From assembly GCA_934454115.1 (NCBI GenBank), contig CAKSFQ010000015.1, forward strand, positions 1-58,040: a DNA stretch of 58,040 nucleotides, written 5' to 3'. The position numbers and the translations under genes are program-made. Position 1 is the first letter of the stretch. Each line of letters begins with the position of its first letter. Shown one piece after another: positions 8,519-15,454 of this stretch. The notes below the pieces were generated by a model, which saw nothing but the letters and a program-made list of their open reading frames with translations, was not told the origin of the DNA and ran no database searches. This DNA comes from an uncultured Clostridia bacterium (lineage in GTDB: Bacteria; Bacillota; Clostridia; Monoglobales; Monoglobaceae).

Positions 8519-8755
8519 ATGAAATACGTAAATGTGGAGCAGCTGCTGAATCGGCTGCGCGGTATGATCTCCGTACGGGAAATGGAACGAATCAAAGCCG
8601 CCATTCGTGCATGCGCGTTGGTGGAAGTCGGATATGAGGTGGACTGCCCGATTAACATAAAAATAGAGATTGACGGAGTGAAATATATCCCGGTATGGAG
8701 CTTTTGGCTAAACGGGGCGGTTTATAAATTAGGAGGTAAAAGCAATGACAAATAA
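8519..8755 (+). CDS. Hypothetical phage protein (78 aa)
   Basis: The start at ATG 8519 is set by GGAGGTAGACGA just upstream. The 78-residue product begins MKYVNVEQLLNRLRGM with a helical N-terminal half and a beta-rich C-terminal half (INIKIEIDGVKYIPVWSFWL). Its end overlaps the next gene. No family recognised. Confidence 0.6.
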   Translation: MKYVNVEQLLNRLRGMISVREMERIKAAIRACALVEVGYEVDCPINIKIEIDGVKYIPVWSFWLNGAVYKLGGKSNDK

Positions 8756-9095
8756 AGAAAGATTGATTGAACTGCTTTTAGAGAGCGAACCGATAAAAGA
8801 AAGGGATTTAGACGATGGCTGGGGAGACAATGAAATATCAGATATTGCCGAATATCTTCTTGAAAACGGTGTAATTGTGCTGCCTGTTAAGATTGGGCAG
8901 ACGGTATACGAAATACAACAAGATAGAACATTACAGAAATGGTATGTGTATGGAATTATAAAATATGACGGTCAAGAATGGGCTGCAAAAGCAAAAAATA
9001 ATAAAAATAAATGGAATTATATAGACAAAACTTTTGCTTTTAGGCTTTTCGGCAAAACAGTGTTCCTAACCAAAGAAGCTGCAAAAAAGCATTGA
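8745..9095 (+). CDS. Hypothetical phage protein (116 aa)
   Basis: A 116-residue protein with an acidic helical N-terminus (TNKERLIELLLESEPIKERD) followed by a beta-rich region (VLPVKIGQTVYEI, WYVYGIIKYDGQEW) and the ending FGKTVFLTKEAAKK. The PVKIGQTVY...GKTVFLTKEEA pattern is common to a family of short phage proteins of unknown role. It is part of the A+T-rich accessory block. Confidence 0.6.
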   Translation: MTNKERLIELLLESEPIKERDLDDGWGDNEISDIAEYLLENGVIVLPVKIGQTVYEIQQDRTLQKWYVYGIIKYDGQEWAAKAKNNKNKWNYIDKTFAFRLFGKTVFLTKEAAKKH

Positions 9096-9111
9096 AAGGC
9101 GGTGCGAAATA

Positions 9112-9432
9112 ATGAGTAATAAGATAACAATAAAAGAAGTGGAATGTTTCAAAGAATTTGACATCTGTTTAGGCGAAAAGGTTATAGGAACTGCCGAAAT
9201 TAAATATCCTGAGATGACATTAAATAATTTCAAAATTTATTCTGAATATCAAAACAAGGGATATGGACAAAAAGCAATAAAACAATTTGTTAATGATTTC
9301 GGAGTGACGAATTTGTGGGTCGATCCTCAGAATGAAGTAGCAAAACACATTTACGAAAAGAATGGTTTTGTAGTAGACGGCACTCCATTATTTATTGCTA
9401 TGCGTGTGAAAGGCGGTGCGACAAATGAATAA
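9112..9432 (+). CDS. GNAT-family N-acetyltransferase
   Basis: The 106-residue protein has the core of a minimal GNAT domain: a beta strand pair, the acetyl-CoA loop in YQNKGYGQKAIKQF (Q/R-x-x-G-x-G/A type), and the closing NEVAKHIYEKNGFV motif. It would transfer an acetyl group from acetyl-CoA to an amine of an unknown substrate. It is shorter than typical GNATs. Its position among accessory genes suggests cargo rather than a core phage function. Confidence 0.75.
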   Translation: MSNKITIKEVECFKEFDICLGEKVIGTAEIKYPEMTLNNFKIYSEYQNKGYGQKAIKQFVNDFGVTNLWVDPQNEVAKHIYEKNGFVVDGTPLFIAMRVKGGATNE

Positions 9433-9496
9433 CGGATACATATTTAGAGGAAAACGGAAATACAATCCCGAATTGTTGGAGGTGCAAAATGGGTAA
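9425..9496 (+). pseudogene. Truncated YopX-like N-terminus (23 codons)
   Basis: ATG 9425 opens a 23-codon frame that reads MNNGYIFRGKRKYNPELLEV and stops at 9496. The FRGKRK start is the signature of YopX phage proteins, which are normally well over 100 residues. Here it stops at once and overlaps the next gene's start. It is probably a deletion remnant, or possibly a leader peptide retained for coupling. Confidence 0.45.
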
Positions 9497-9824
9497 ATAC
9501 GCGGCAAACACAAGTGTGTCAAGTGAATTATCAAGGCTTGAAATTGAAAAGACGCTGATCCGATACGGCGCAGACAATTTTGCGTATGCTGCATCAAACG
9601 GAAAGGCACTCATAGGCTTTACGATGTATGACCGCCAGATTAAATTTGTGCTGACACTTCCCTGCAAAGAAGAATTTTCAAAGACGCCGACAGGGCGCGG
9701 ACGTTCGAAAAATAGCCAATATGAGGCGTGGGAGCAAGCGTGCCGGCAACGTCGGTGCACTGTTTACGATGCAACAACTGAGATTGATGACCTTGTAAAA
9801 GAAATGACGGAGGTGCAGGGATGA
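9489..9824 (+). CDS. Phage protein of unknown function, apparently truncated or chimeric
   Basis: The 111-residue protein starts MGKYAANTSVSSELSRLEIE and continues through LPCKEEFSKTPTGRGRS and EAWEQACRQR, a recognisable conserved phage family. Family members, as I remember them, continue for about 50 more residues after EQACRQR with a helical segment. Here the sequence changes abruptly to RCTVYDATTEIDDLVKEM and ends. This suggests a recombination junction with another small phage gene. The start is set by GGAGGTGCAAA upstream. Confidence 0.65.
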   Translation: MGKYAANTSVSSELSRLEIEKTLIRYGADNFAYAASNGKALIGFTMYDRQIKFVLTLPCKEEFSKTPTGRGRSKNSQYEAWEQACRQRRCTVYDATTEIDDLVKEMTEVQG

Positions 9825-10498
9825 AAAGTGTTTTAATAAGCGTTCGACCGAAATGGTGTGAACTCATTGCAAACGGCAAAAAGATTATTGAGGTGCGAAA
9901 AACAAAACCAAAACTTGAACTGCCGTTTAAGTGTTACATTTACTGCACAAAAGGCGATTTTAATGTATATGGTGACAGGAAATGTTATTTAACAGATTAT
10001 CTTGGAATTCTAAAGAATGGTGCGGTTGAAGCATTTGAAAAAACATCCGGGCTTAGACGGTGGAACGGCAAAGTCATAGGCGAGTTTATATGTGATGAAA
10101 TAAAAGAGTTCGAGAGCGAGTTTTGGGATGATGAAACCTATGAGAGAATACAGACAATCATAAAAGATTGTGAACGCTATTTTGAATTTGGTGAGTGTGA
10201 CTACGAAACGGTTGCAACCAACGAGGATGAAGAATGCGAAGAAAATTGGCTATGTAAACAATCCTGCTTATCGTGGGAAGAAATGCGGGAATATGTCGGT
10301 GCCGGTATAAACGAGTTTTACGGATGGCATATATCCGCACGCAAATTTTATGACAAGCCAAAAGAACTGAGCGAGTTTAGAAAATGGATATCTTTCTTTG
10401 ACGGTGAAAGTCTTGCGGAACTTGAAGAATCTGGAATATCCAACATCAGAGTCAAAAAAGCGCCGCAAAGTTGGTGTTATGTAGAGGGGGTGAAATAA
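9821..10498 (+). CDS. ASCH/PUA-like domain protein
   Basis: The 225-residue protein opens with KSVLISVRPKWCELIANGKKIIEVRKTKP, the typical ASCH signature (a beta-barrel related to PUA, with a conserved Glu-Val-Arg), and later has WNGKVIGEFICDEI. ASCH proteins bind RNA or nucleotides. In phages the exact role is unknown. Residues about 140-205 (LSWEEMREYVG...YGWHISARKFYDKPKEL) form the second half of the barrel. The start overlaps the preceding gene by 4 bp and the stop abuts the next. Confidence 0.8.
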   Translation: MKSVLISVRPKWCELIANGKKIIEVRKTKPKLELPFKCYIYCTKGDFNVYGDRKCYLTDYLGILKNGAVEAFEKTSGLRRWNGKVIGEFICDEIKEFESEFWDDETYERIQTIIKDCERYFEFGECDYETVATNEDEECEENWLCKQSCLSWEEMREYVGAGINEFYGWHISARKFYDKPKELSEFRKWISFFDGESLAELEESGISNIRVKKAPQSWCYVEGVK

Positions 10499-10773
10499 TG
10501 CCTGACGCAAACCTATACATAGAAGAAGCCAAACACGCAATAGGACTTGACTACCAAAATCCGTATCATCGGCACGGCAGGGCATTTTATAAACCGTATA
10601 GAAATTATTTTTGCACAAAAAAGGACGATGAGATATGGAATGTTCTGCAAAATGCAGGATATGCGAAATGTAGCGAAGAACACAACGGGTGTGTTGATTT
10701 TTATTTAACCCGTGCAGGGTTGGACTGGCTTGGTGAAAAATTACATATCAAAATTTACAATGAGGAGAGATAA
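10498..10773 (+). CDS. Hypothetical phage protein (91 aa)
   Basis: ATG 10498 follows GAGGGGGTGAAATA. The 91-residue product contains YHRHGRAFYKPYRNYFCT and DFYLTRAGLDWLGEKL, features of a recurrent short phage protein found near ASCH and HTH genes. The second half may form a small winged-helix-like unit. No function is known to me. Confidence 0.62.
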   Translation: MPDANLYIEEAKHAIGLDYQNPYHRHGRAFYKPYRNYFCTKKDDEIWNVLQNAGYAKCSEEHNGCVDFYLTRAGLDWLGEKLHIKIYNEER

Positions 10774-10775
10774 CA

Positions 10776-11006
10776 ATGGCTGAATCAACAAACCAAGATT
10801 TGAAAAATAAATTTGAGTGCTTAAAAGAAGAATTGGATTGCGCATACGAAGACATTGGACAAATGAAACGTGAAATCGACAACAAAAACGTCACAATCGA
10901 ACACTTGCAAGATGTTAATGATGGGTTGTCATTGGAAATAGAAGTTTACAAAGGAAAAGTGCAGGCATTTCAATATTGCATTAAATGCTTAGGCGGTAAG
11001 GAGTGA
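10776..11006 (+). CDS. Small coiled-coil protein
   Basis: A 76-residue protein, almost entirely a predicted coiled coil (LKNKFECLKEELDCAYEDIG, MKREIDNKNVTIEHLQDVND), ending with a CIKCLGG Cys-pair. It follows a GAGGAG site and sits two bases after the previous stop. An oligomeric accessory protein is likely. Function unknown. Confidence 0.6.
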   Translation: MAESTNQDLKNKFECLKEELDCAYEDIGQMKREIDNKNVTIEHLQDVNDGLSLEIEVYKGKVQAFQYCIKCLGGKE

Positions 11007-11012
11007 TGAAAA

Positions 11013-11093
11013 ATGAAATGTGAAAATTGTTTGCACTATGAAGTGTGTGCGTTTGCGGAAGCAGAAAAGAAATTGGAGGGGATGCCCCAATGA
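11013..11093 (+). CDS. Cys-containing mini-protein (26 aa)
   Basis: The ORF 11013-11093 encodes MKCENCLHYEVCAFAEAEKK and ends six residues later. The C-x2-C-x5-C spacing resembles the N-terminal half of the zinc-binding mini-proteins frequent in this phage group. It follows GGTAAGGAG and overlaps the next gene's ATG. It may be a genuine peptide or a truncated version of a longer Cys protein. Confidence 0.4.
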   Translation: MKCENCLHYEVCAFAEAEKKLEGMPQ

Positions 11094-11233
11094 CAAAATA
11101 CATATTTCCGGTTCTGCTGATAAGTCTGCAATTCTGGGCGGCGGTTGTCTGCGCCGTTCTTAGGGACTGGCGGATGGCGATCTATTGGCTGGCCGCCACC
11201 ATATTAAACATAACGGTAACCATAGGGGGCTGA
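11090..11233 (+). CDS. Small two-helix membrane protein (47 aa)
   Basis: ATG 11090 (site GGAGGGG upstream) opens a 47-residue protein with two hydrophobic segments, IFPVLLISLQFWAAVVCAVL and MAIYWLAATILNITVTIGG, separated by the short polar turn RDW. It is probably an inner-membrane miniprotein of the accessory block. No function recognised. Confidence 0.6.
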   Translation: MTKYIFPVLLISLQFWAAVVCAVLRDWRMAIYWLAATILNITVTIGG

Positions 11234-11236
11234 CAT

Positions 11237-11455
11237 ATGAGAAAATACGTAAAGGCAATCCGCGCCGGCAGAACCGACTGCGTGCATCATACCGGGACAA
11301 AATGCGACTGTCTGCTGAAACTGTACTGCGCCACAGAATCGTGCAGCTTTTACATCACGCCGCAGCAGTGGGCGGAAAAACAAAAGCGATATCCGCGGGT
11401 CGCGCCGGAGGAGAAACCAAAACGGCAGTACAGAAAACATACGGCAAAATCATAA
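11237..11455 (+). CDS. Cys-rich basic hypothetical protein (72 aa)
   Basis: The 72-residue protein has five cysteines (DCVHHTGTKCDCLLKLYCATESC) in the first half and a basic tail (KPKRQYRKHTAKS). A zinc-binding mini-protein is possible. It sits directly upstream of the late-regulator gene. Confidence 0.6.
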   Translation: MRKYVKAIRAGRTDCVHHTGTKCDCLLKLYCATESCSFYITPQQWAEKQKRYPRVAPEEKPKRQYRKHTAKS

Positions 11456-11468
11456 AGGGGGAAACGGC

Positions 11469-11882
11469 GTGACGGTCAAGGAGTGGCTGAAAAACGGCAG
11501 GCGGTTACAATTTGAAATTCAGGCGTTGACAGAGGCGCGTGACGATGCATTAAACCGGGCAACCGGCGGCGCGGTGAACTACGGCACAGAAAGAGTACAG
11601 GCAAGCAGCGGCAACGGCACAGAGCACAAATTCATCAGTTACAGCCAGTATGCGGCAGAACTGGAACGCCGCATGGAGGAACTGACAAATTACCGGCTGG
11701 AAATGCTCCGGCTGATCGCGCGCCTCCCGGACAGTACCCACCGCGCCTTGCTCACGGAATATTACATCAATTGCAAGTCCTGGGAGGATGTGGCGGACAG
11801 TATCGGGTATGAAATGCGATATGTCCAAAAATTACACGGTCGTGCGCTTGAAAAATGTTCTCAGTTTTTCAGAAAGACATGA
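11469..11882 (+). CDS. DUF1492/ArpU-like late transcription regulator
   Basis: The 137-residue protein begins at GTG 11469 (GGGGGAAACGGC upstream). Its N-terminal helical part (KEWLKNGRRLQFEIQALTEARDDALNR) and C-terminal sigma-region-4-like HTH (WEDVADSIGYEMRYVQKLHGRALEKC) match the DUF1492/ArpU type, which sits just before phage packaging genes and is thought to switch on late transcription. The gene's last codons run into three 10-bp repeats and a TATAAT box, so it may bind directly downstream of its own reading frame. Confidence 0.75.
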   Translation: MTVKEWLKNGRRLQFEIQALTEARDDALNRATGGAVNYGTERVQASSGNGTEHKFISYSQYAAELERRMEELTNYRLEMLRLIARLPDSTHRALLTEYYINCKSWEDVADSIGYEMRYVQKLHGRALEKCSQFFRKT

Positions 11883-11900
11883 AAAGACATAGAAAGACAC
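11871..11900 (+). repeat. Three 10-bp tandem repeats at the late promoter
   Basis: Positions 11871-11880, 11881-11890 and 11891-11900 read agaaagacat, gaaaagacat and agaaagacac. They lie head-to-tail with exactly one helical turn of spacing, across the 3' end of the late-regulator gene and just upstream of TATAAT 11920-11925. This arrangement is what a multimeric activator site would look like. Confidence 0.7.
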
Positions 11901-11925
11901 TTTTTTCTGTGATATAGTGTATAAT
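11896..11925 (+). promoter_or_regulatory. Candidate late promoter lacking a -35 box
   Basis: A perfect TATAAT lies at 11920-11925. The sequence 17 bases upstream is the last of the three repeats (GACACT-like) and does not resemble TTGACA. A promoter with a good -10 and activator repeats in place of a -35 fits control by the adjacent ArpU-like protein. It would drive the packaging and structural genes. Confidence 0.55.
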
Positions 11926-11931
11926 GCAAAT

Positions 11932-12012
11932 ACAATATGAAAACCGCGGTGGTGCAGGGCATTTGTGCGGCGCGGTAAGCGTTTCCGATTTCGGGGACGC
12001 TTTTTATTTTCT
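11932..12012 (+). ncRNA. Short hairpin-rich transcript ending in an intrinsic terminator
   Basis: Downstream of the late promoter, ACCGCG can pair with CGCGGT to close one stem. It is followed by the 11-bp stem AAGCGTTTCCG (11977-11987) with CGGGGACGCTT (11992-12002), containing two G-U pairs, and then a T-rich run. The result is a roughly 80-base promoter-proximal RNA with a terminator, either an attenuator that must be read through or a small RNA. Confidence 0.45.
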
Positions 12013-12029
12013 GTGCGAGGAGAATGAAA

Positions 12030-13544
12030 ATGGAGTTGCTGGAATTTAGAGAAAAAACATTTAAAATATTGGATTGCGCAGATACAAGTAAAATCGGGGA
12101 TAAACTCCTTAATGCGGTTATAAATAATAACTCAAACATATTTGAGCAATTTGAAAATATATTAAGTGAAGATAAAGATTGGCTTCAAGCGTTATGGCAA
12201 TATTATGAAGCTGACAGGGTGGAAAAAAAACAAGATTATACGCCAAAAAGTTTATGTAAGCTTGTTTCGGCACTTGTGGGGGAATGTAAGTCGGTTTATG
12301 ATTGTTGCGGCGGAAGCGGCGCGTTGACGTTGCAATGCCTTGAGGACCGCAAGATAGACGATGTTTATGTCGAGGAGTTAGACAGCAGGGTTATTCCGTT
12401 TTTGCTTTTTAATTTGGTATTGCATAACGCAAATGGCTATGTGGTGAATGGTAATGCACTGAGCAACGAAATAATAAAAGCGTACCAAATAACAAAGGGA
12501 ACAAAGTATAGCGTAGTTAAGCAAATCTCGGTTAACAACGTTCCCGAAATCAATGCTGATGTTGCTATAAGCAATCCACCTTATAACATTAAATGGGCAC
12601 CGCCGTTGCCACTGGAAAATGACAATCGCTTTCCGGTGATCCCGCCCGCAAACAACGCAAACTGGGCATTCGTATTCAATTGTTTGTCAAAGACTGATAA
12701 AACGGTTTTGATACTTCCGAACGGCATATTAAGCGAAAGAACGGAGCAAGATATACGAAAATATTTCGTTGACAGCGATTTGATAGAAAAGGTTATTATG
12801 ATGCCAGAAAAAATGTTCGAAGCTACCGATATTCCGATTTGTATTGTTGTCCTTAACAAAAATAAGACGAGAAAAGGCGTTGTGAAATTTATTGACAGCA
12901 GGAAGAACTGCATTACAGAGGAAAGAAAACAAAACGGACAGTTTGGTGGCTCAAGTCATACAAACCGAACCTACAAAAGGAAATACAATGCGTTGAACGA
13001 TGAAAACATCAAAAGAATACTTGGTGCACCCGAAAATCAAACAGGGTTTTCAGCAGCAAAAACAAATAAAGAAATAGCTGACAATGGGTATTTTCTCATG
13101 CCGTCGAGGTATATTGCGTTTGAAGAAAGAGAAAACACACATAGATCTTTTCAACAGATAGCCGACAATATTAACTACATTACTCGAATGCAAAACGCTT
13201 GCAAGCTGGTCATTAATGAAACAATAGCAAAGAACTTAGGAATAAATATCGAGACGTTCAAAAAGAATATAGAAAATTCCAAGGAACTGGCAAAGACGCA
13301 CTCAGAAATGATAGGAATAAAACTTGATATTTCTGATTATGTTCAGTTTACCAAAAACAAGAATGAAATCATTTTCAAATGCAACGACAAGGAGCTATTG
13401 CCAGACATATTATTGCAATTCTTTTCTGTTTGGAAAAATCAAATCGCTTTACTTAACACAATGCAAAATCAATATCTTACAGAATTAAGAGACGCGCTAT
13501 TGCCGGATTTGATGAGCGGTAAAATTGATGCGCACGGAGAATAA
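12030..13544 (+). CDS. N6-adenine DNA methyltransferase, HsdM-like, with an HsdS-like tail
   Basis: The 504-residue protein has an S-adenosylmethionine site DCCGGSGAL at about residues 91-99 and the catalytic NPPY at 182-185, followed by a type I/IIG-like N6_Mtase core. The ending LRDALLPDLMSGKID closely resembles the conserved helix at the end of type I specificity subunits (HsdS). No nuclease domain or separate hsdR/hsdS is nearby, so it is an orphan modification enzyme, perhaps protecting phage DNA. ATG 12030 is preferred since AGGAG at 12018-12022 is too close to ATG 12024. The gene is A+T-rich and lies between two terminators, as cargo would. Confidence 0.85.
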   Translation: MELLEFREKTFKILDCADTSKIGDKLLNAVINNNSNIFEQFENILSEDKDWLQALWQYYEADRVEKKQDYTPKSLCKLVSALVGECKSVYDCCGGSGALTLQCLEDRKIDDVYVEELDSRVIPFLLFNLVLHNANGYVVNGNALSNEIIKAYQITKGTKYSVVKQISVNNVPEINADVAISNPPYNIKWAPPLPLENDNRFPVIPPANNANWAFVFNCLSKTDKTVLILPNGILSERTEQDIRKYFVDSDLIEKVIMMPEKMFEATDIPICIVVLNKNKTRKGVVKFIDSRKNCITEERKQNGQFGGSSHTNRTYKRKYNALNDENIKRILGAPENQTGFSAAKTNKEIADNGYFLMPSRYIAFEERENTHRSFQQIADNINYITRMQNACKLVINETIAKNLGINIETFKKNIENSKELAKTHSEMIGIKLDISDYVQFTKNKNEIIFKCNDKELLPDILLQFFSVWKNQIALLNTMQNQYLTELRDALLPDLMSGKIDAHGE

Positions 13545-13557
13545 AGTATAAATCAGG

Positions 13558-13585
13558 TGTTTGTTTTAGAACAGACGCTTTTTTA
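13558..13585 (+). terminator. Intrinsic terminator after the methyltransferase
   Basis: GTGTTTGTT (13558-13566) pairs with AACAGACGC (13571-13579) through nine pairs, two of them G-U, around a TTAG loop. A run of six T (13580-13585) follows. It closes the methyltransferase unit before terS. Confidence 0.7.
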
Positions 13586-13664
13586 TTGGATGATACGGGA
13601 AAAGAATATTCCAAACAATTCGCGCGGGGCGGGGCGCAGGGAATATATGGGAGGTGATTGCGAA

Positions 13665-14051
13665 ATGGCAAAGGGAAAATATGAGGAATGGCTGGAGCCG
13701 GACAGTCTATTGTTGATTTCAGCGTGGGCAAGAGATGGATTGACGGACGATCAGATCGCGAACAACATGGGCATATCAAGAAGCACGCTAAGCGAATGGA
13801 AAAGGAAATTCCCGGACATTTCGGACGCCATAAAAAAAAGCAAAGCGGTTGTGGACATCGAGGTCGAAAACGCACTCTATCAGGCGGCGCTTGATGGCAA
13901 TATGACGGCTATTATATTTTGGCTGAAAAACAGAAAGCCCGAAAAATGGCGCGACAGGCAGCAGGTCGAAATGAGCGGTGAGGTAGGCCGAGGAAATCCG
14001 TTTGAGGGACTTACAACCGAGGAATTAAAGAAGTTGGCCGGAGATGGATAA
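13665..14051 (+). CDS. terS: Terminase small subunit
   Basis: The 128-residue protein has an N-terminal helix-turn-helix (DGLTDDQIANNMGISRSTLSEWKRKFP), a helical middle (KAVVDIEVENALYQAALDGN) and the recurrent IIFWLKNRKPEKWRDRQ segment of small terminase subunits. These bind the packaging site on phage DNA and pass it to TerL. ATG 13665 is chosen from GGGAGGTGATTGCGAA. The end overlaps terL by 8 bp. Confidence 0.82.
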   Translation: MAKGKYEEWLEPDSLLLISAWARDGLTDDQIANNMGISRSTLSEWKRKFPDISDAIKKSKAVVDIEVENALYQAALDGNMTAIIFWLKNRKPEKWRDRQQVEMSGEVGRGNPFEGLTTEELKKLAGDG

Positions 14052-15441
14052 AAACATTGTAAACGGGGCGATGATTGAACTTGCAAGGCGTGAGTTTTGG
14101 TATTATTGCCGTGTGATGGCGCCGGATTTTTATAAACCGGAGCGTGAGTATCAAAAAGCGTTGTGTGAAGCGTTTCAGACGTTCATGGAGGGTGACGACA
14201 GGATTCTCGTTATCAATGTGCCGCCGCGGTTTGGAAAATCGAGGACAGCGCAAATGTTTACCCAGTGGTCGCTCGGTAAAAATAAGACGCTAAAGGTGAT
14301 GACGGGTTCCTATAATGAGACATTATCCACGGTGTTTTCCAAGAATGTACGCAACGCAATTGATGAGAAAAAAGCGGATGCGAATAAAATCGTTTATTCG
14401 GATATATTTCCTGATGTTAAAATCAAGCATGGAGACGGCGCGATGAACCTGTGGAGCCTGGAGGGCGGCTACAACAATTATCTTGCAACATCGCCGAGCG
14501 GAACCGCGACAGGCTTTGGATGTGATTTGATGATTTTGGATGATCTTATTAAATCCGCATTGGAGGCGCATAACGAGGATTTGCTTGAAAAACACTGGGA
14601 ATGGTTTGTAAATACCATGCTTTCAAGACTTGAAGAGGGCGGAAAAATCATTATTATTATGACGCGCTGGGCGACAAGGGATTTGGCAGGACGAGCAATG
14701 CAATTCTTTAAAGACGAGGGCTGGAGATGCTGTCAGGTAATGATGCCGGCGCAATATCCGGACGGTTCCATGCTTTGCAGTGATATTCTGTCAGAGGAAT
14801 CCTACCAGGCAAAGATTCGGGCAATGGGCGAGGATATCGCAAAAGCAAATTACCAGCAAATGCCGATTGATATGAAAGGACGGCTTTATTCATCGTTTAA
14901 AACCTATGAAACGCTGCCGAACGACAAACACGGCAATTCGTTGTTTACGGTGGTAAAGTCATACTGTGATACGGCGGATACCGGTGCGGATTATCTGTGT
15001 AACATTATCTATGGCGTATATCATAAAGAGGCGTATGTCCTGGATGTGTATTATACAAAAGACGGAATGGAAATCACGGAACCGGAGACGGCGAAGCGTC
15101 TGATGCGCTTTGGCGTGAACGAAGCGGATATAGAGAGTAATAACGGCGGCCGCGGTTTTGCGAGAAATGTGGAGCGGGAGCTTTCGCAGCTTGGCTCAAA
15201 CCGCGCAAAAATAAACTGGTTTTACCAGAGCAAGAATAAAGCAGCACGAATTTTATCAAACAGCACATGGGTTATGTCGCACGTTTATTATCCGGTAAAC
15301 TGGAAGGATCGGTGGCCGGAATATTATGACGCGATGACAAGCTATCAAAAAGAGGGAAGAAACAAGCATGACGATGCCCCGGATGCAACCACGGGCATTG
15401 CCGAAAAGGCGGACAGGCCGGATTTGTTTAGTTTTAAATAG
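14044..15441 (+). CDS. terL: Terminase large subunit (ATPase/nuclease)
   Basis: The 465-residue packaging motor has Walker A in VPPRFGKSRT (about 58-68), Walker B MILDDL near residue 162 and an ATPase coupling segment (IIIIMTRWATRDLAGR). The C-terminal RNase H-like nuclease contains CDTADTGADYLCN and ESNNGGRGFAR and ends HDDAPDATTGIAEK. It translocates DNA into proheads and cuts it. The start overlaps terS. Confidence 0.95.
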   Translation: MDKNIVNGAMIELARREFWYYCRVMAPDFYKPEREYQKALCEAFQTFMEGDDRILVINVPPRFGKSRTAQMFTQWSLGKNKTLKVMTGSYNETLSTVFSKNVRNAIDEKKADANKIVYSDIFPDVKIKHGDGAMNLWSLEGGYNNYLATSPSGTATGFGCDLMILDDLIKSALEAHNEDLLEKHWEWFVNTMLSRLEEGGKIIIIMTRWATRDLAGRAMQFFKDEGWRCCQVMMPAQYPDGSMLCSDILSEESYQAKIRAMGEDIAKANYQQMPIDMKGRLYSSFKTYETLPNDKHGNSLFTVVKSYCDTADTGADYLCNIIYGVYHKEAYVLDVYYTKDGMEITEPETAKRLMRFGVNEADIESNNGGRGFARNVERELSQLGSNRAKINWFYQSKNKAARILSNSTWVMSHVYYPVNWKDRWPEYYDAMTSYQKEGRNKHDDAPDATTGIAEKADRPDLFSFK

Positions 15442-15454
15442 CAGGTGAGAGAAA

